Source: Mannheimia glucosida (GTDB lineage Bacteria; Pseudomonadota; Gammaproteobacteria; Enterobacterales; Pasteurellaceae). Taken from it: 64,000 nucleotides of DNA. Below are positions 1 to 7,457 of this stretch, one piece after another (positions within the stretch are counted from its first letter, which is position 1; each line of letters starts with the position of its first letter). Under the pieces are notes generated by a model that saw only the letters and a list, made by a program, of their open reading frames with translations, was not told where the DNA came from and searched no databases. A program made the translations under genes and the position numbers. The stretch is from NCBI RefSeq assembly GCF_046267875.1, contig NZ_CP176502.1:62001-126000 (forward strand), written 5' to 3'.

Positions 1-667
1 CACCAATCGCAACCGATACCGGAAACGGTTTACCCGGGTTTTCGGCTTTCCACTCTTGGAAGTCTAACGCACCGCCTCGGTGAGAAAGCCAACGCATAAT
101 CAGTTTATTTTTGCCGATAAGTTGCTGACGATAGATGCCTAAATTCTGGCGTTTTTTGTAAGGCCCTTGCGTAATGGTCAGCCCCCAAGTGACCAGCGGA
201 GCGACATCGCCCGGCCAGCAGTGCATAATCGGTAATTTATAGAGATCAACCTCATCACCCGAAATCACCACTTGCTGACAATCTGCTTTGCTCAGTACCT
301 TAGGCGGCATATTTAAAATTTGCTTCCATTGTGGCAGTTGCCCGATCAAATCTTTAAACCCTTTCGGTGGCTCAGGCTCTTTTAAAAAGGCGAGTAACTT
401 ACCCAGCTCACGCAGTGCTTTGGTATCTTCTTGCCCCATTCCCAGAGCTACCCGTTTGGGTGTGCCGAATAAATTACACAACACCGGCATTTGATAGCCT
501 TTCGGGTTTTCAAACAGTAATGCCGGCCCGCCTTTGCGTAAAGTGCGGTCGGCAATTTCGGTCATTTCTAAATAAGGATCGATTTCTTGCTGAATGCGGA
601 CTAATTCGCCTTGAGTCTCAAGAAAATCAAGAAATTCACGGAGGTTTTTATACTTCATAGCGGTCAT
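1..667 (-). CDS. ubiD: UbiD, 4-hydroxy-3-polyprenylbenzoate decarboxylase (5' part)
   Basis: Prenylated-FMN-dependent decarboxylase of ubiquinone synthesis, which removes the carboxyl group of 4-hydroxy-3-polyprenylbenzoate. Only about 222 N-terminal residues of a protein usually near 490 are present; the gene runs off the left edge. Reading the minus strand gives MTAMKYKNLREFLDFLE at the start, then conserved UbiD blocks such as GGPALLFENPKGY, GMGQEDTKALRELGKLLAFL and NLGIYRQQLIGKNKLIMRW. The ATG at 667 was chosen because it gives the MxAMKY start known from enterobacterial UbiD; an in-frame ATG at 658 is the alternative. It diverges from znuA. Identification by recalled family sequence is strong. 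Confidence 0.95.
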   Translation of the reverse strand, partial: MTAMKYKNLREFLDFLETQGELVRIQQEIDPYLEMTEIADRTLRKGGPALLFENPKGYQMPVLCNLFGTPKRVALGMGQEDTKALRELGKLLAFLKEPEPPKGFKDLIGQLPQWKQILNMPPKVLSKADCQQVVISGDEVDLYKLPIMHCWPGDVAPLVTWGLTITQGPYKKRQNLGIYRQQLIGKNKLIMRWLSHRGGALDFQEWKAENPGKPFPVSVAIG

Positions 668-789
668 ATTTTTCGATTTTTTTGCAAGTATATAGAAAAA
701 CGCAGATGAAAAATACCCATAAAAAATTTATAGAATTTTTATTTGATTTTGTTAGAATAGTCCAACTTGACTATATAAAAGGAGATATT

Positions 790-1773
790 ATGTTTAAGAA
801 AACTTTACTCAGCCTTGCCGTTTTAGGGGCAGGCGTTGCCCAAGCCGATGTGCTAACCAGTGTTAAACCGCTAGGCTTTATTGCTAGTGCCATTACCGAA
901 GGGGTAACTGAAACTAAAGTATTATTACCGGTAACCGCTTCTCCGCACGATTACAGCTTAAAACCTTCAGATGTTACTCAATTACAATCTGCTCAATTAG
1001 TGGTTTGGGTTGGTGACGGCTTAGAAGGCTTTTTAGAGAAAAGCATTGAAAAGTTACCGAAAGAAAAAGTGTTGACGCTTGAAGATGTTGATGCGATTGA
1101 TGAAATTGTTGAGAAAGCAAGCAAAAAAGAACACAAAGACGATGATCACGATCATAAACATAAAGATGAACACGCCCATAAACATGAGCATAAGCACGAA
1201 CACAAGCATGAGCATAAACACGAAGGGCATGACCACGATCATCACGGGCATAGCCATGATGAAGATTGGCATATCTGGTTCTCAGCTGAAGCAAGTGAGC
1301 TAGCAGCAGAGCAAATTGCGGCACGTTTAAGCGAACAAATGCCGGAACAAAAAGCGAAAATTGCGGAAAACCTTGCAAAATTTAAAGCAAATTTAACCGC
1401 TAAAAAAGCAGACATTGCGAAGCAATTAGAGCCGGTAAAAGCCAAAGGTTACTACACATTCCACGATGCTTATAGCTATTTTGAAAGAGAGTATGGTTTA
1501 AATTCATTGGGTTCATTTACCATTAACCCAACCGTTGCACCGGGTGCGAAAACCATTGCTTCTATCAAGAAAAATATTGAAAAGCACAAAGCACAATGTT
1601 TATTTGCCGAGCCTCAATTCACGCCAAAAGTGATTGAAACCTTAGCAAAAGAAACTAAAGTAAATGTTGGCCAGTTAGACCCACTGGGTGCAAAAGTTCA
1701 GTTAAGTGCGACCGCTTACCCTGAATTTTTACAGTCGATGGCAGATGAATTTAGCCAATGCTTATCTAAGTAA
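790..1773 (+). CDS. znuA: ZnuA, periplasmic zinc-binding protein of the ZnuABC importer
   Basis: Substrate-binding protein of the high-affinity zinc ABC transporter. The 327-residue product starts with a Sec signal peptide (MFKKTLLSLAVLGAGVAQA) and has the cluster A-I fold markers: an SPHDYSLKPSD metal-binding His region, a central His/Asp/Glu-rich loop at about residues 113-157, and YYTFHDAYSYFEREYG. The loop carries more than twenty histidines in repeated HKHEHKHE units, typical of ZnuA. The start at 790 was preferred over an upstream in-frame ATG at 682 because it is preceded by AAAGGAGAT and begins the signal peptide. znuB and znuC are not adjacent, so the gene is monocistronic, ending at a strong terminator. 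I could not identify a convincing Zur box. Confidence 0.96.
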   Translation: MFKKTLLSLAVLGAGVAQADVLTSVKPLGFIASAITEGVTETKVLLPVTASPHDYSLKPSDVTQLQSAQLVVWVGDGLEGFLEKSIEKLPKEKVLTLEDVDAIDEIVEKASKKEHKDDDHDHKHKDEHAHKHEHKHEHKHEHKHEGHDHDHHGHSHDEDWHIWFSAEASELAAEQIAARLSEQMPEQKAKIAENLAKFKANLTAKKADIAKQLEPVKAKGYYTFHDAYSYFEREYGLNSLGSFTINPTVAPGAKTIASIKKNIEKHKAQCLFAEPQFTPKVIETLAKETKVNVGQLDPLGAKVQLSATAYPEFLQSMADEFSQCLSK

Positions 1774-1780
1774 GCGAGTA

Positions 1781-1815
1781 AAAACCCCGTTTAATGGCTA
1801 AACGGGGTTTTATTT
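1781..1815 (+). terminator. Bidirectional terminator after znuA
   Basis: A perfect 13-bp stem (1781-1793 with 1799-1811, containing ACCCCGTTTA) with a 5-nt loop and T-rich flanks on both strands. It lies between convergent znuA and the secreted-protein gene and can serve both. Confidence 0.93.
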
Positions 1816-1819
1816 TTAA

Positions 1820-2323
1820 TTACTGCTTAACGATAATTTTTTTACCGTTGGTAAAATCAATTTGTTTGGCAACAGTCAAGTGTCCGACCGGTGTTTCAAG
1901 CTTACCAAATACCGCTTTTGCATTTTCCGGTAATTTATCAAAAGGTAAAATCACCGTAATGTTTTCTTTCTTTTTCGCTGAAATGGCTTTCTCAAGTTGT
2001 GTTTGAACTTCTTGGAAGAAGAACGCTTGGTCGTTAAGCGTAAATGCAGATATCCAATTTACGTTCTTAATTTTACTTTTACCTACATTGCTAACTTCAT
2101 AGGTTAATACCACTACATTTTGCTCATTTTGTACGGCGTTTGCTCTTTGTATTAATTGAATTCTTACATTTTGGTTAAATGCGGCTAAATTTGGATCTTC
2201 TTTCGCTTTTTGGGTTGTTGCTTGAGGTGTTGCAGCTTTATTATTGGTATTTTCAGCCGCTTGAACATTCAATGCCAGTAGCGAGATGACCGGAAGTGTG
2301 AATAACATTTTCTTGATAGACAT
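1820..2323 (-). CDS. Small secreted protein of unknown function
   Basis: Product of 167 residues with an N-terminal Sec signal peptide (MSIKKMLFTLPVISLLALNVQA, likely cleaved after residue 22), so it is probably periplasmic. No lipobox is seen. A low-complexity Asn/Ala/Thr/Gln stretch follows (residues 23-45), then a beta-rich segment (VVVLTYEVSNVGKSKIKNVNWISAF) suggesting a small immunoglobulin-like or DUF-type fold. It is preceded by an AGGGAATATT ribosome site and followed by the shared terminator. I do not recognise the family and assign no function. Confidence 0.8.
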   Translation of the reverse strand: MSIKKMLFTLPVISLLALNVQAAENTNNKAATPQATTQKAKEDPNLAAFNQNVRIQLIQRANAVQNEQNVVVLTYEVSNVGKSKIKNVNWISAFTLNDQAFFFQEVQTQLEKAISAKKKENITVILPFDKLPENAKAVFGKLETPVGHLTVAKQIDFTNGKKIIVKQ

Positions 2324-2394
2324 AATATTCCCTCTTTAGGTTAATTTGCAAAATTTTGAGTAAATTCGACCGCTTGTAACGGGCTAGATTCGGT

Positions 2395-2715
2395 TTAGGC
2401 TTTTTTCAAAAATTCTGATTTCAGCATAATTTTACCGCAATCAACATTATGATCACCGTTAACTAAGCGGATTCCTTTAAATTTTGTGCCTTTTTTCAGC
2501 ACTTCAGAAGAGCCTTTTAATTTTAAATCTTTGATTAATAATACATCGTCCCCGTCAGATAATAAATTGCCATTACTGTCTTTTACAATCAGCACATCAT
2601 CATCTTGAGCCGCTTCTTCGCCCGTCCACTCATACGCACAATCCGGGCAAACAAATTGAATCGAGTCGTGGTAAGTATTTTCGCTTTTACATTCAGGGCA
2701 AGTTGGGTAAGTCAT
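2395..2715 (-). CDS. yjdM: YjdM/PhnA-family zinc ribbon protein
   Basis: A 106-residue protein with an N-terminal zinc ribbon of two CPxC pairs (CPEC at about residue 6 and CPDC at about residue 23), followed by the conserved acidic and hydrophobic repeats DDVLIVKDSNGN and DDVLLIKDLKLKG and ending in MLKSEFLKKA. This is the family annotated PhnA or 'alkylphosphonate utilization operon protein', although it is not part of the phosphonate lyase machinery and its cellular role is unknown. Length matches the family (about 110). It is monocistronic and divergent from rnr. Family assignment is firm; function is not. Confidence 0.9.
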   Translation of the reverse strand: MTYPTCPECKSENTYHDSIQFVCPDCAYEWTGEEAAQDDDVLIVKDSNGNLLSDGDDVLLIKDLKLKGSSEVLKKGTKFKGIRLVNGDHNVDCGKIMLKSEFLKKA

Positions 2716-2855
2716 TTTAACTCCTCAAATCAAATAAAAAGTTAATTATATAACGGAATCAAGCAAAACGCTAAGCGGTCATATTTTGTTGATTTTTTAC
2801 TAATCAAGCTAAAAGTCAGTTAGAATAGCCTTAATTACACAAAAAGGAGGATACT

Positions 2856-5219
2856 ATGATAGTCGATCCGAATTATCAGCAAGAATTAGAAAAATACGAA
2901 AATCCGGTACCAAGCCGAGAGTTTATTTTAAATACAATTCGTGAACATAACGCCCCAATGAGCCGTGATGAATTATTGTCGGCTTTTCATATTGACGATG
3001 AAGAAAGAATAGAAGGCATTCGCCGCCGTCTGCGTGCGATGGAAAATGACGGTGAATTGGTATTCACCAAAGGCAAACGCTATGCGTTGCCGGAAAAGAT
3101 GGATTTAATCAAAGGCACGGTTATCGGCCATCGTGACGGTTACGGTTTTTTGCAAGTGGAAGGACACGAAAAAGGGGCGACTAAAAGCGAAGATTGGTTT
3201 ATTCCCAACGCCCAAATGGTAAAGGTAATGCATGGTGACTTTGTGCTGGCACAACCAAACGGCACAGACCGCAGAGGTCGGAAAGAAGTTCGCATTGTGC
3301 GAGTGTTGGAAGCCCGTAAGAAACAGATTGTCGGGCGTTTTTTCCTTGAAAGTGGCATCGGCTTTGTTGTGCCTGATGACAGCCGCATTAACCAAGATAT
3401 TCTCATTCCCGATGAACACCGTATGGGGACGAGAATGGGGCAAGTTGTGGTGGTGGAATTACAGGAAAGAAAAGCGAGTTTTAGCCGCCCGGTGGGAATT
3501 ATCACTGAAATTCTAGGCGATAATTTAGCGCCGGGAATGGAAATTGAAATTGCCCTACGCAATCACGATATTCCGCACATTTGGCCGGAAGGGGTAGAAA
3601 AACAAATCCGCCAATTTAGCAGCGAAGAAGTGCCGGAAGAAGCTAAGCAAGGGCGGGTGGATTTGCGAGATCTGCCACTGATTACCATTGACGGCGAAGA
3701 TGCCCGAGATTTCGATGATGCCGTATTTGCCAAAAAAGAGGGCAACGGCTGGCGGTTATGGGTAGCGATTGCCGATGTGAGTTATTATGTTCGCCCGAAA
3801 ACTGCACTGGATTTGGAAGCCCTAAATCGTGGTAACTCGGTCTATTTCCCGAATCGGGTTGTGCCAATGTTGCCGGAAGTGCTTTCCAATGGCTTGTGTT
3901 CACTCAATCCACAGGTTGACAGGCTCTGCTTGGTGGCGGAAATGTCGGTTTCCAGCAAAGGGGAATTACAAGATTATCAATTCTACGAAGCGGTAATGAA
4001 CTCCCACGCCCGTTTAACTTACACTAAAGTGTGGAAAATCTTGGAAGGTGATGAAGCTTTGCGTGAACGCTATGCTCCATTAGTGCCACATATCGAAGAA
4101 CTCTATGCGATGTTCCAAACTTTAATGAAAGCCCGCCATAAACGAGGGGCGATTGAATTTGAAACCATTGAAAATCAATTTATTTTCAACCCACAAGGGC
4201 GAATTGAGCGAATTGAGCCGTTAATCCGCAACGATGCGCATAAATTGATTGAAGAGTGTATGATCTTAGCCAATATTGCTGCCGCTCGTTTTGTGGAAAA
4301 AGCGAACGAACCGGCGTTATATCGGATTCATGACAAGCCTAGCGAAGAAAAATTGCTTAGTTTCAAATCCTTTGTGCGTGAGTGCGGCTTGACGTGGGAC
4401 GTAGGACTCGATCCACAGCCTAAGGATTATGGTGTACTACTGGAGCAAATTGCCGAACGTGCCGATAAAGAGTTAATTCAAACAATGTTGCTTCGCTCGT
4501 TGAAACAAGCGGTGTATGCGGCGGACAATATCGGGCATTTCGGCTTGGCATTAACCGAGTATGCTCACTTTACCTCGCCGATTCGCCGTTACCCAGATTT
4601 GCTGTTACACCGTGCAATTAAATATCTGATTGAAAAAGGCAAAGGCAACACTCGCCACTATACCGATGGCGGTGGTTATCACTACAAGGTAGATGATATG
4701 GACGAATTTGGCGACAAATGTTCTGCCACCGAACGCCGAGCCGATGAGGCAACCCGAGAAGTGGCAGATTGGCTGAAATGCGAATTTATGCAGGATCATC
4801 TTGGCGAAGAGTTCGATGGCGTGATTTCGAGTGTTACCGGCTTTGGCTTATTTGTGAAACTTAATGAGCTTTTAATTGACGGATTGGTTCATATTTCAAC
4901 GCTGGATAACGATTATTACCACTATGATGCTGACCGACAACGTTTAGTTGGCGGTAGCGGGATCATTTATCGTTTAGGCGATGCAGTTAGAGTAAAAGTA
5001 ATCAATGTGAATTTAGACGAGAAAAAAATTGATTTTGAGTTGCTCACCGGTAATAAGAAAACCGGCAAAACCGCCAAGAAAAAAGCAAAAGCGACAGAGG
5101 CTCCGGTTTTTAAAGAGCCTAAAACGGTGAAAAAAGCGAAAAAAGTCGCTGAGAAAAAGCCGGCAAAATCTGCAAAAAAACGGACAAAAACGACCGCTAG
5201 TAAGTCTCGGAAGAAGTAA
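2856..5219 (+). CDS. rnr: Ribonuclease R
   Basis: Processive 3'-5' exoribonuclease of the RNB family that degrades structured RNA in mRNA, rRNA and tmRNA-linked decay. Domains in order: an N-terminal helix-turn-helix (about 20-75), cold-shock OB folds (about 80-240), the RNB catalytic domain beginning near residue 255 with the metal-binding motif DGEDARDFDDAVFA near 279-292, a C-terminal S1 domain (about 653-735) and a Lys-rich tail. Length 787 is close to E. coli RNase R. The start is fixed by the AAAAAGGAGG ribosome site just upstream. A small membrane protein gene follows after 3 nt, suggesting co-transcription. Confidence 0.97.
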   Translation: MIVDPNYQQELEKYENPVPSREFILNTIREHNAPMSRDELLSAFHIDDEERIEGIRRRLRAMENDGELVFTKGKRYALPEKMDLIKGTVIGHRDGYGFLQVEGHEKGATKSEDWFIPNAQMVKVMHGDFVLAQPNGTDRRGRKEVRIVRVLEARKKQIVGRFFLESGIGFVVPDDSRINQDILIPDEHRMGTRMGQVVVVELQERKASFSRPVGIITEILGDNLAPGMEIEIALRNHDIPHIWPEGVEKQIRQFSSEEVPEEAKQGRVDLRDLPLITIDGEDARDFDDAVFAKKEGNGWRLWVAIADVSYYVRPKTALDLEALNRGNSVYFPNRVVPMLPEVLSNGLCSLNPQVDRLCLVAEMSVSSKGELQDYQFYEAVMNSHARLTYTKVWKILEGDEALRERYAPLVPHIEELYAMFQTLMKARHKRGAIEFETIENQFIFNPQGRIERIEPLIRNDAHKLIEECMILANIAAARFVEKANEPALYRIHDKPSEEKLLSFKSFVRECGLTWDVGLDPQPKDYGVLLEQIAERADKELIQTMLLRSLKQAVYAADNIGHFGLALTEYAHFTSPIRRYPDLLLHRAIKYLIEKGKGNTRHYTDGGGYHYKVDDMDEFGDKCSATERRADEATREVADWLKCEFMQDHLGEEFDGVISSVTGFGLFVKLNELLIDGLVHISTLDNDYYHYDADRQRLVGGSGIIYRLGDAVRVKVINVNLDEKKIDFELLTGNKKTGKTAKKKAKATEAPVFKEPKTVKKAKKVAEKKPAKSAKKRTKTTASKSRKK

Positions 5220-5222
5220 CAA

Positions 5223-5489
5223 ATGGATTACAAAAAACAGATTTTATTCAGCATTTTATTTGCTTTGGTCATCGCCACTATCAGTTATTTTGTGTTCAGC
5301 TATATTCCGTTTGACTGTAGCGATCTGAGCAAACTTAACGATTCACAACGTTTAGAGTGCCGCACTGCGGAAGTATTGGGCGTTTACTACTGGCTACCGC
5401 ACACTACCACGCTATTTTTCGGCTCGGTGCTACTGTATTGGGCAGGTTATGCTGTGATTTCGCTGGTAAAAGCCATTATTAAACGTTAA
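5223..5489 (+). CDS. Small two-helix inner membrane protein, unknown
   Basis: An 88-residue protein with two predicted membrane helices, at about residues 7-27 and 60-84, joined by a polar loop carrying two cysteines (FDCSDLSK and LECRTAEV) that could form a periplasmic disulphide. It starts 3 nt after the rnr stop and is therefore probably translationally coupled to rnr. A Lys/Arg tail (KAIIKR) suggests a cytoplasmic C terminus. No family was recognised; no function is assigned. Confidence 0.8.
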   Translation: MDYKKQILFSILFALVIATISYFVFSYIPFDCSDLSKLNDSQRLECRTAEVLGVYYWLPHTTTLFFGSVLLYWAGYAVISLVKAIIKR

Positions 5490-5526
5490 CAAGCGGTCAG
5501 ATTTTCGCAAAAATTTGCAAATTCGC
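5490..5526 (+). repeat. DNA uptake signal sequence (Apl type)
   Basis: ACAAGCGGTCAGATTTT followed by an A/T tract matches the extended uptake signal of the A. pleuropneumoniae/Mannheimia branch. Many copies of the 9-base core occur through the window. Confidence 0.85.
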
Positions 5527-5548
5527 TCACACCCCATCTGCAATTATC

Positions 5549-5582
5549 AAGGTCTATCACGAAAATGATAGACCTTTGTTTT
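5549..5582 (+). terminator. Terminator upstream of the dcw cluster
   Basis: An 11-bp perfect stem (AAGGTCTATCA at 5549-5559, paired with 5566-5576), a 6-nt loop and a T-rich tail. It separates the rnr transcript from the division/cell wall cluster. Confidence 0.9.
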
Positions 5583-5601
5583 GTAAAGAAACTAAAACTC
5601 C

Positions 5602-5630
5602 TTGATAGATCTACAACTAACCTATAAAAT
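5602..5630 (+). promoter_or_regulatory. Promoter of the dcw cluster (Pmra)
   Basis: TTGATA at 5602-5607 and TAAAAT at 5625-5630 are separated by 17 bp, giving a good sigma-70 promoter. The predicted start point is near 5637, immediately ahead of the MraZ-type repeats. Confidence 0.75.
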
Positions 5631-5642
5631 TCCGTCAATTAA

Positions 5643-5668
5643 GTGGGAAAAAGTGGTGAATAGTGGAA
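5643..5668 (+). promoter_or_regulatory. MraZ operator: three GTGGNN repeats at 10-bp spacing
   Basis: GTGGGA (5643), GTGGTG (5653) and GTGGAA (5663) occur at exact 10-bp intervals between the promoter and mraZ. MraZ is known to bind direct TGGGA-N5 repeats ahead of its own gene, so this is the expected autoregulatory site, lying just downstream of the predicted transcription start. Confidence 0.8.
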
Positions 5669-5711
5669 CTTTTCCTTAAATTTAACCTCATTTAACTAGG
5701 GCAATAACCAA

Positions 5712-6170
5712 ATGTTTCGTGGTGCAAGTTCAATCAGCATTGATAGCAAAGGGCGGATCGCCATTCCGACCCGTTATCGTGCCGAACTTTTGGAAAAGCA
5801 TCACGGAGTATTAGTTTGCACCGTAGATATCCGCCAGCCTTGTTTATTGCTTTACCCGCTTCACGAATGGGAAGTGGTAGAGCAAAAATTATTGGCTCTG
5901 TCTAATTTTGATCCGGTTCAACGTCGTATTCAGCGGGTAATGCAAGGCTTTGCCACCGAATGCGAAATGGATTCGGCAGGACGAATACTGCTTAGCCCTG
6001 CACTTCGCCAACATGCACAATTAGAACAACAGATTATGCTGGTTGGGCAATTAAATAAATTTGAGATTTGGCAAGATAAACAATGGCAAGCACAAATTGC
6101 CGAAGATCTTGCTTTTGGCAGTTCGGCAGAAATTTTAGACTGCGAAGCATTGAAAAACCTATCTCTCTAG
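5712..6170 (+). CDS. mraZ: MraZ transcriptional regulator
   Basis: First gene of the dcw cluster and DNA-binding repressor of that cluster. The 152-residue product has the two SpoVT/AbrB-like MraZ repeats: MFRGASSISIDSKGRIAIPTRY at the N terminus and EMDSAGRILLSPALRQHA near residues 83-98. In each, the DxxGR pair is conserved. Length is as in E. coli. The upstream region carries three 10-bp-spaced GTGG repeats, matching known MraZ sites, so autoregulation is expected. rsmH follows 15 nt after the stop if its ATG start is used. Confidence 0.97.
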   Translation: MFRGASSISIDSKGRIAIPTRYRAELLEKHHGVLVCTVDIRQPCLLLYPLHEWEVVEQKLLALSNFDPVQRRIQRVMQGFATECEMDSAGRILLSPALRQHAQLEQQIMLVGQLNKFEIWQDKQWQAQIAEDLAFGSSAEILDCEALKNLSL

Positions 6171-6185
6171 TAATTGGAAATTGAG

Positions 6186-7124
6186 ATGAGCGAGAACCCA
6201 AAACATATTACAGTATTATTGCACGAGGCGGTTGATGGTTTGGCTATTAAACCAAACGGCATTTATATTGACGGCACTTTCGGGCGTGGAGGGCATTCTC
6301 GCTTGATTTTATCCAAACTAGGTGAAAGTGGACGCTTAATCGCAACTGATCGTGACCCACGAGCGATAGCCGAAGCCCAAACGATCAGTGACCCTCGTTT
6401 TCAAATTGAACATACGGCATTTTCTGCTATTCCGGAAATTTGTGAACGAATGGGGCTGGTTGGGAAAATTGACGGTATTTTATTGGATTTAGGTGTGTCT
6501 TCGCCTCAACTTGATGAGGCCGAGCGTGGCTTTAGTTTTATGCGTGACGGGCCGCTTGATATGCGAATGGATACTACCAAAGGTTTATCGGCAGCCGAGT
6601 GGCTTGCCCAAGTTTCGGTGGAAGATTTAGCTTGGGTATTGAAAGAATTTGGCGAAGAGCGTTTTGCCAAACGGATTGCACAAGCGGTCGTTTCTTATAA
6701 TAAATCTGCAACTGAAAAAATCAGCCGCACTTTACAGCTTGCTCAAATTATTGCAGATAGCGTGCCGTTTAAAGATAAGCACAAACACCCGGCAACTCGT
6801 TCGTTCCAAGCTATTCGCATTTTTATTAATAGTGAATTGGACGAGCTGGAAAAAGCACTCAATTCTGCACTTACAGTATTATCTCCACAAGGACGTTTGT
6901 CGATTATCAGTTTCCATTCTCTTGAAGACCGAATGGTGAAACAGTTTATGCGTAAACACAGTAAAGGTATGGAAGTACCGCGTGGTTTACCGATTTTAGA
7001 AGCGGAGCTAACCAAAAACATTCCGCTGAAAACCATTGGCAAAGCGATTATGCCGAGCGAAGCCGAAATTGAAGCAAATGCCCGCTCACGCAGTGCGGTA
7101 TTGCGGATTGCCGAAAAACGCTAA
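6186..7124 (+). CDS. rsmH: RsmH (MraW), 16S rRNA m4C1402 methyltransferase
   Basis: S-adenosylmethionine-dependent N4-methyltransferase acting on C1402 of 16S rRNA in the 30S P site. The 312-residue product contains HITVLLHEAVDGL, the SAM-binding GTFGRGGHSRLIL, the acidic block LLDLGVSSPQLDEAERGFSF and the C-terminal SFHSLEDRMVKQF and RSRSAVLRIAE motifs, all hallmarks of the family. I chose the ATG at 6186, preceded by TTGGAAATTGAG; a TTG at 6174 in the same frame is less likely. It is followed closely by ftsL, as usual. Confidence 0.97.
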   Translation: MSENPKHITVLLHEAVDGLAIKPNGIYIDGTFGRGGHSRLILSKLGESGRLIATDRDPRAIAEAQTISDPRFQIEHTAFSAIPEICERMGLVGKIDGILLDLGVSSPQLDEAERGFSFMRDGPLDMRMDTTKGLSAAEWLAQVSVEDLAWVLKEFGEERFAKRIAQAVVSYNKSATEKISRTLQLAQIIADSVPFKDKHKHPATRSFQAIRIFINSELDELEKALNSALTVLSPQGRLSIISFHSLEDRMVKQFMRKHSKGMEVPRGLPILEAELTKNIPLKTIGKAIMPSEAEIEANARSRSAVLRIAEKR

Positions 7125-7142
7125 CAGTAAATAGGGAAGAAT

Positions 7143-7454
7143 ATGTCGAACGAACGTTATCCGTTACATCAAATCATCATTGATGATATTTTTAGCCATA
7201 ACAAAGTGGCTCTTTTATTGTTGATTGGTGTAGTGATTTCAGCAGTGGCTACGATTTGGATAACCCACCAGACTCGTTTATCGGTGAGCGAACAAGGGCA
7301 ACTGATTCAAGCAAACCAAAAGTTGGAAAGCCAATATACTAATCTGCAATTAGAAGAAAACAGCAGAAGCAGTCGGGCAAGAGTTGATGCCGCCGCTAAA
7401 TCGTTCGGATTACAGCCGATTAAAAAAGAGCAAGAAATTATTTTAGTTGAATAA
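7143..7454 (+). CDS. ftsL: Cell division protein FtsL
   Basis: Small bitopic division protein that forms the FtsQLB complex and helps activate FtsWI. The 103-residue product has a short cytoplasmic N terminus, one membrane helix (about residues 20-40, VALLLLIGVVISAVATIWI) and a periplasmic coiled-coil (LIQANQKLESQYTNLQLEE), ending with the family-typical AAKSFGLQPIKKEQEIIL. Sequence conservation in FtsL is low; position between rsmH and ftsI and topology support the call. It starts after an AGGGAAGAAT ribosome site and ends 3 nt before ftsI. Confidence 0.94.
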   Translation: MSNERYPLHQIIIDDIFSHNKVALLLLIGVVISAVATIWITHQTRLSVSEQGQLIQANQKLESQYTNLQLEENSRSSRARVDAAAKSFGLQPIKKEQEIILVE

Positions 7455-7457
7455 AAA

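Noticed and set aside
682..789. Upstream in-frame start for znuA
   Set aside because: It would add 36 residues before a clear signal peptide; the start at 790 has an AAAGGAGAT ribosome site.
700..789. Zur operator ahead of znuA
   Set aside because: Expected by function, but I found no convincing palindrome matching the known box.
974..1378. Long open frames opposite and within znuA, including a Met/Val-rich one
   Set aside because: They arise from the reverse strand or shifted frames of the His-rich repeat; znuA itself explains the sequence.
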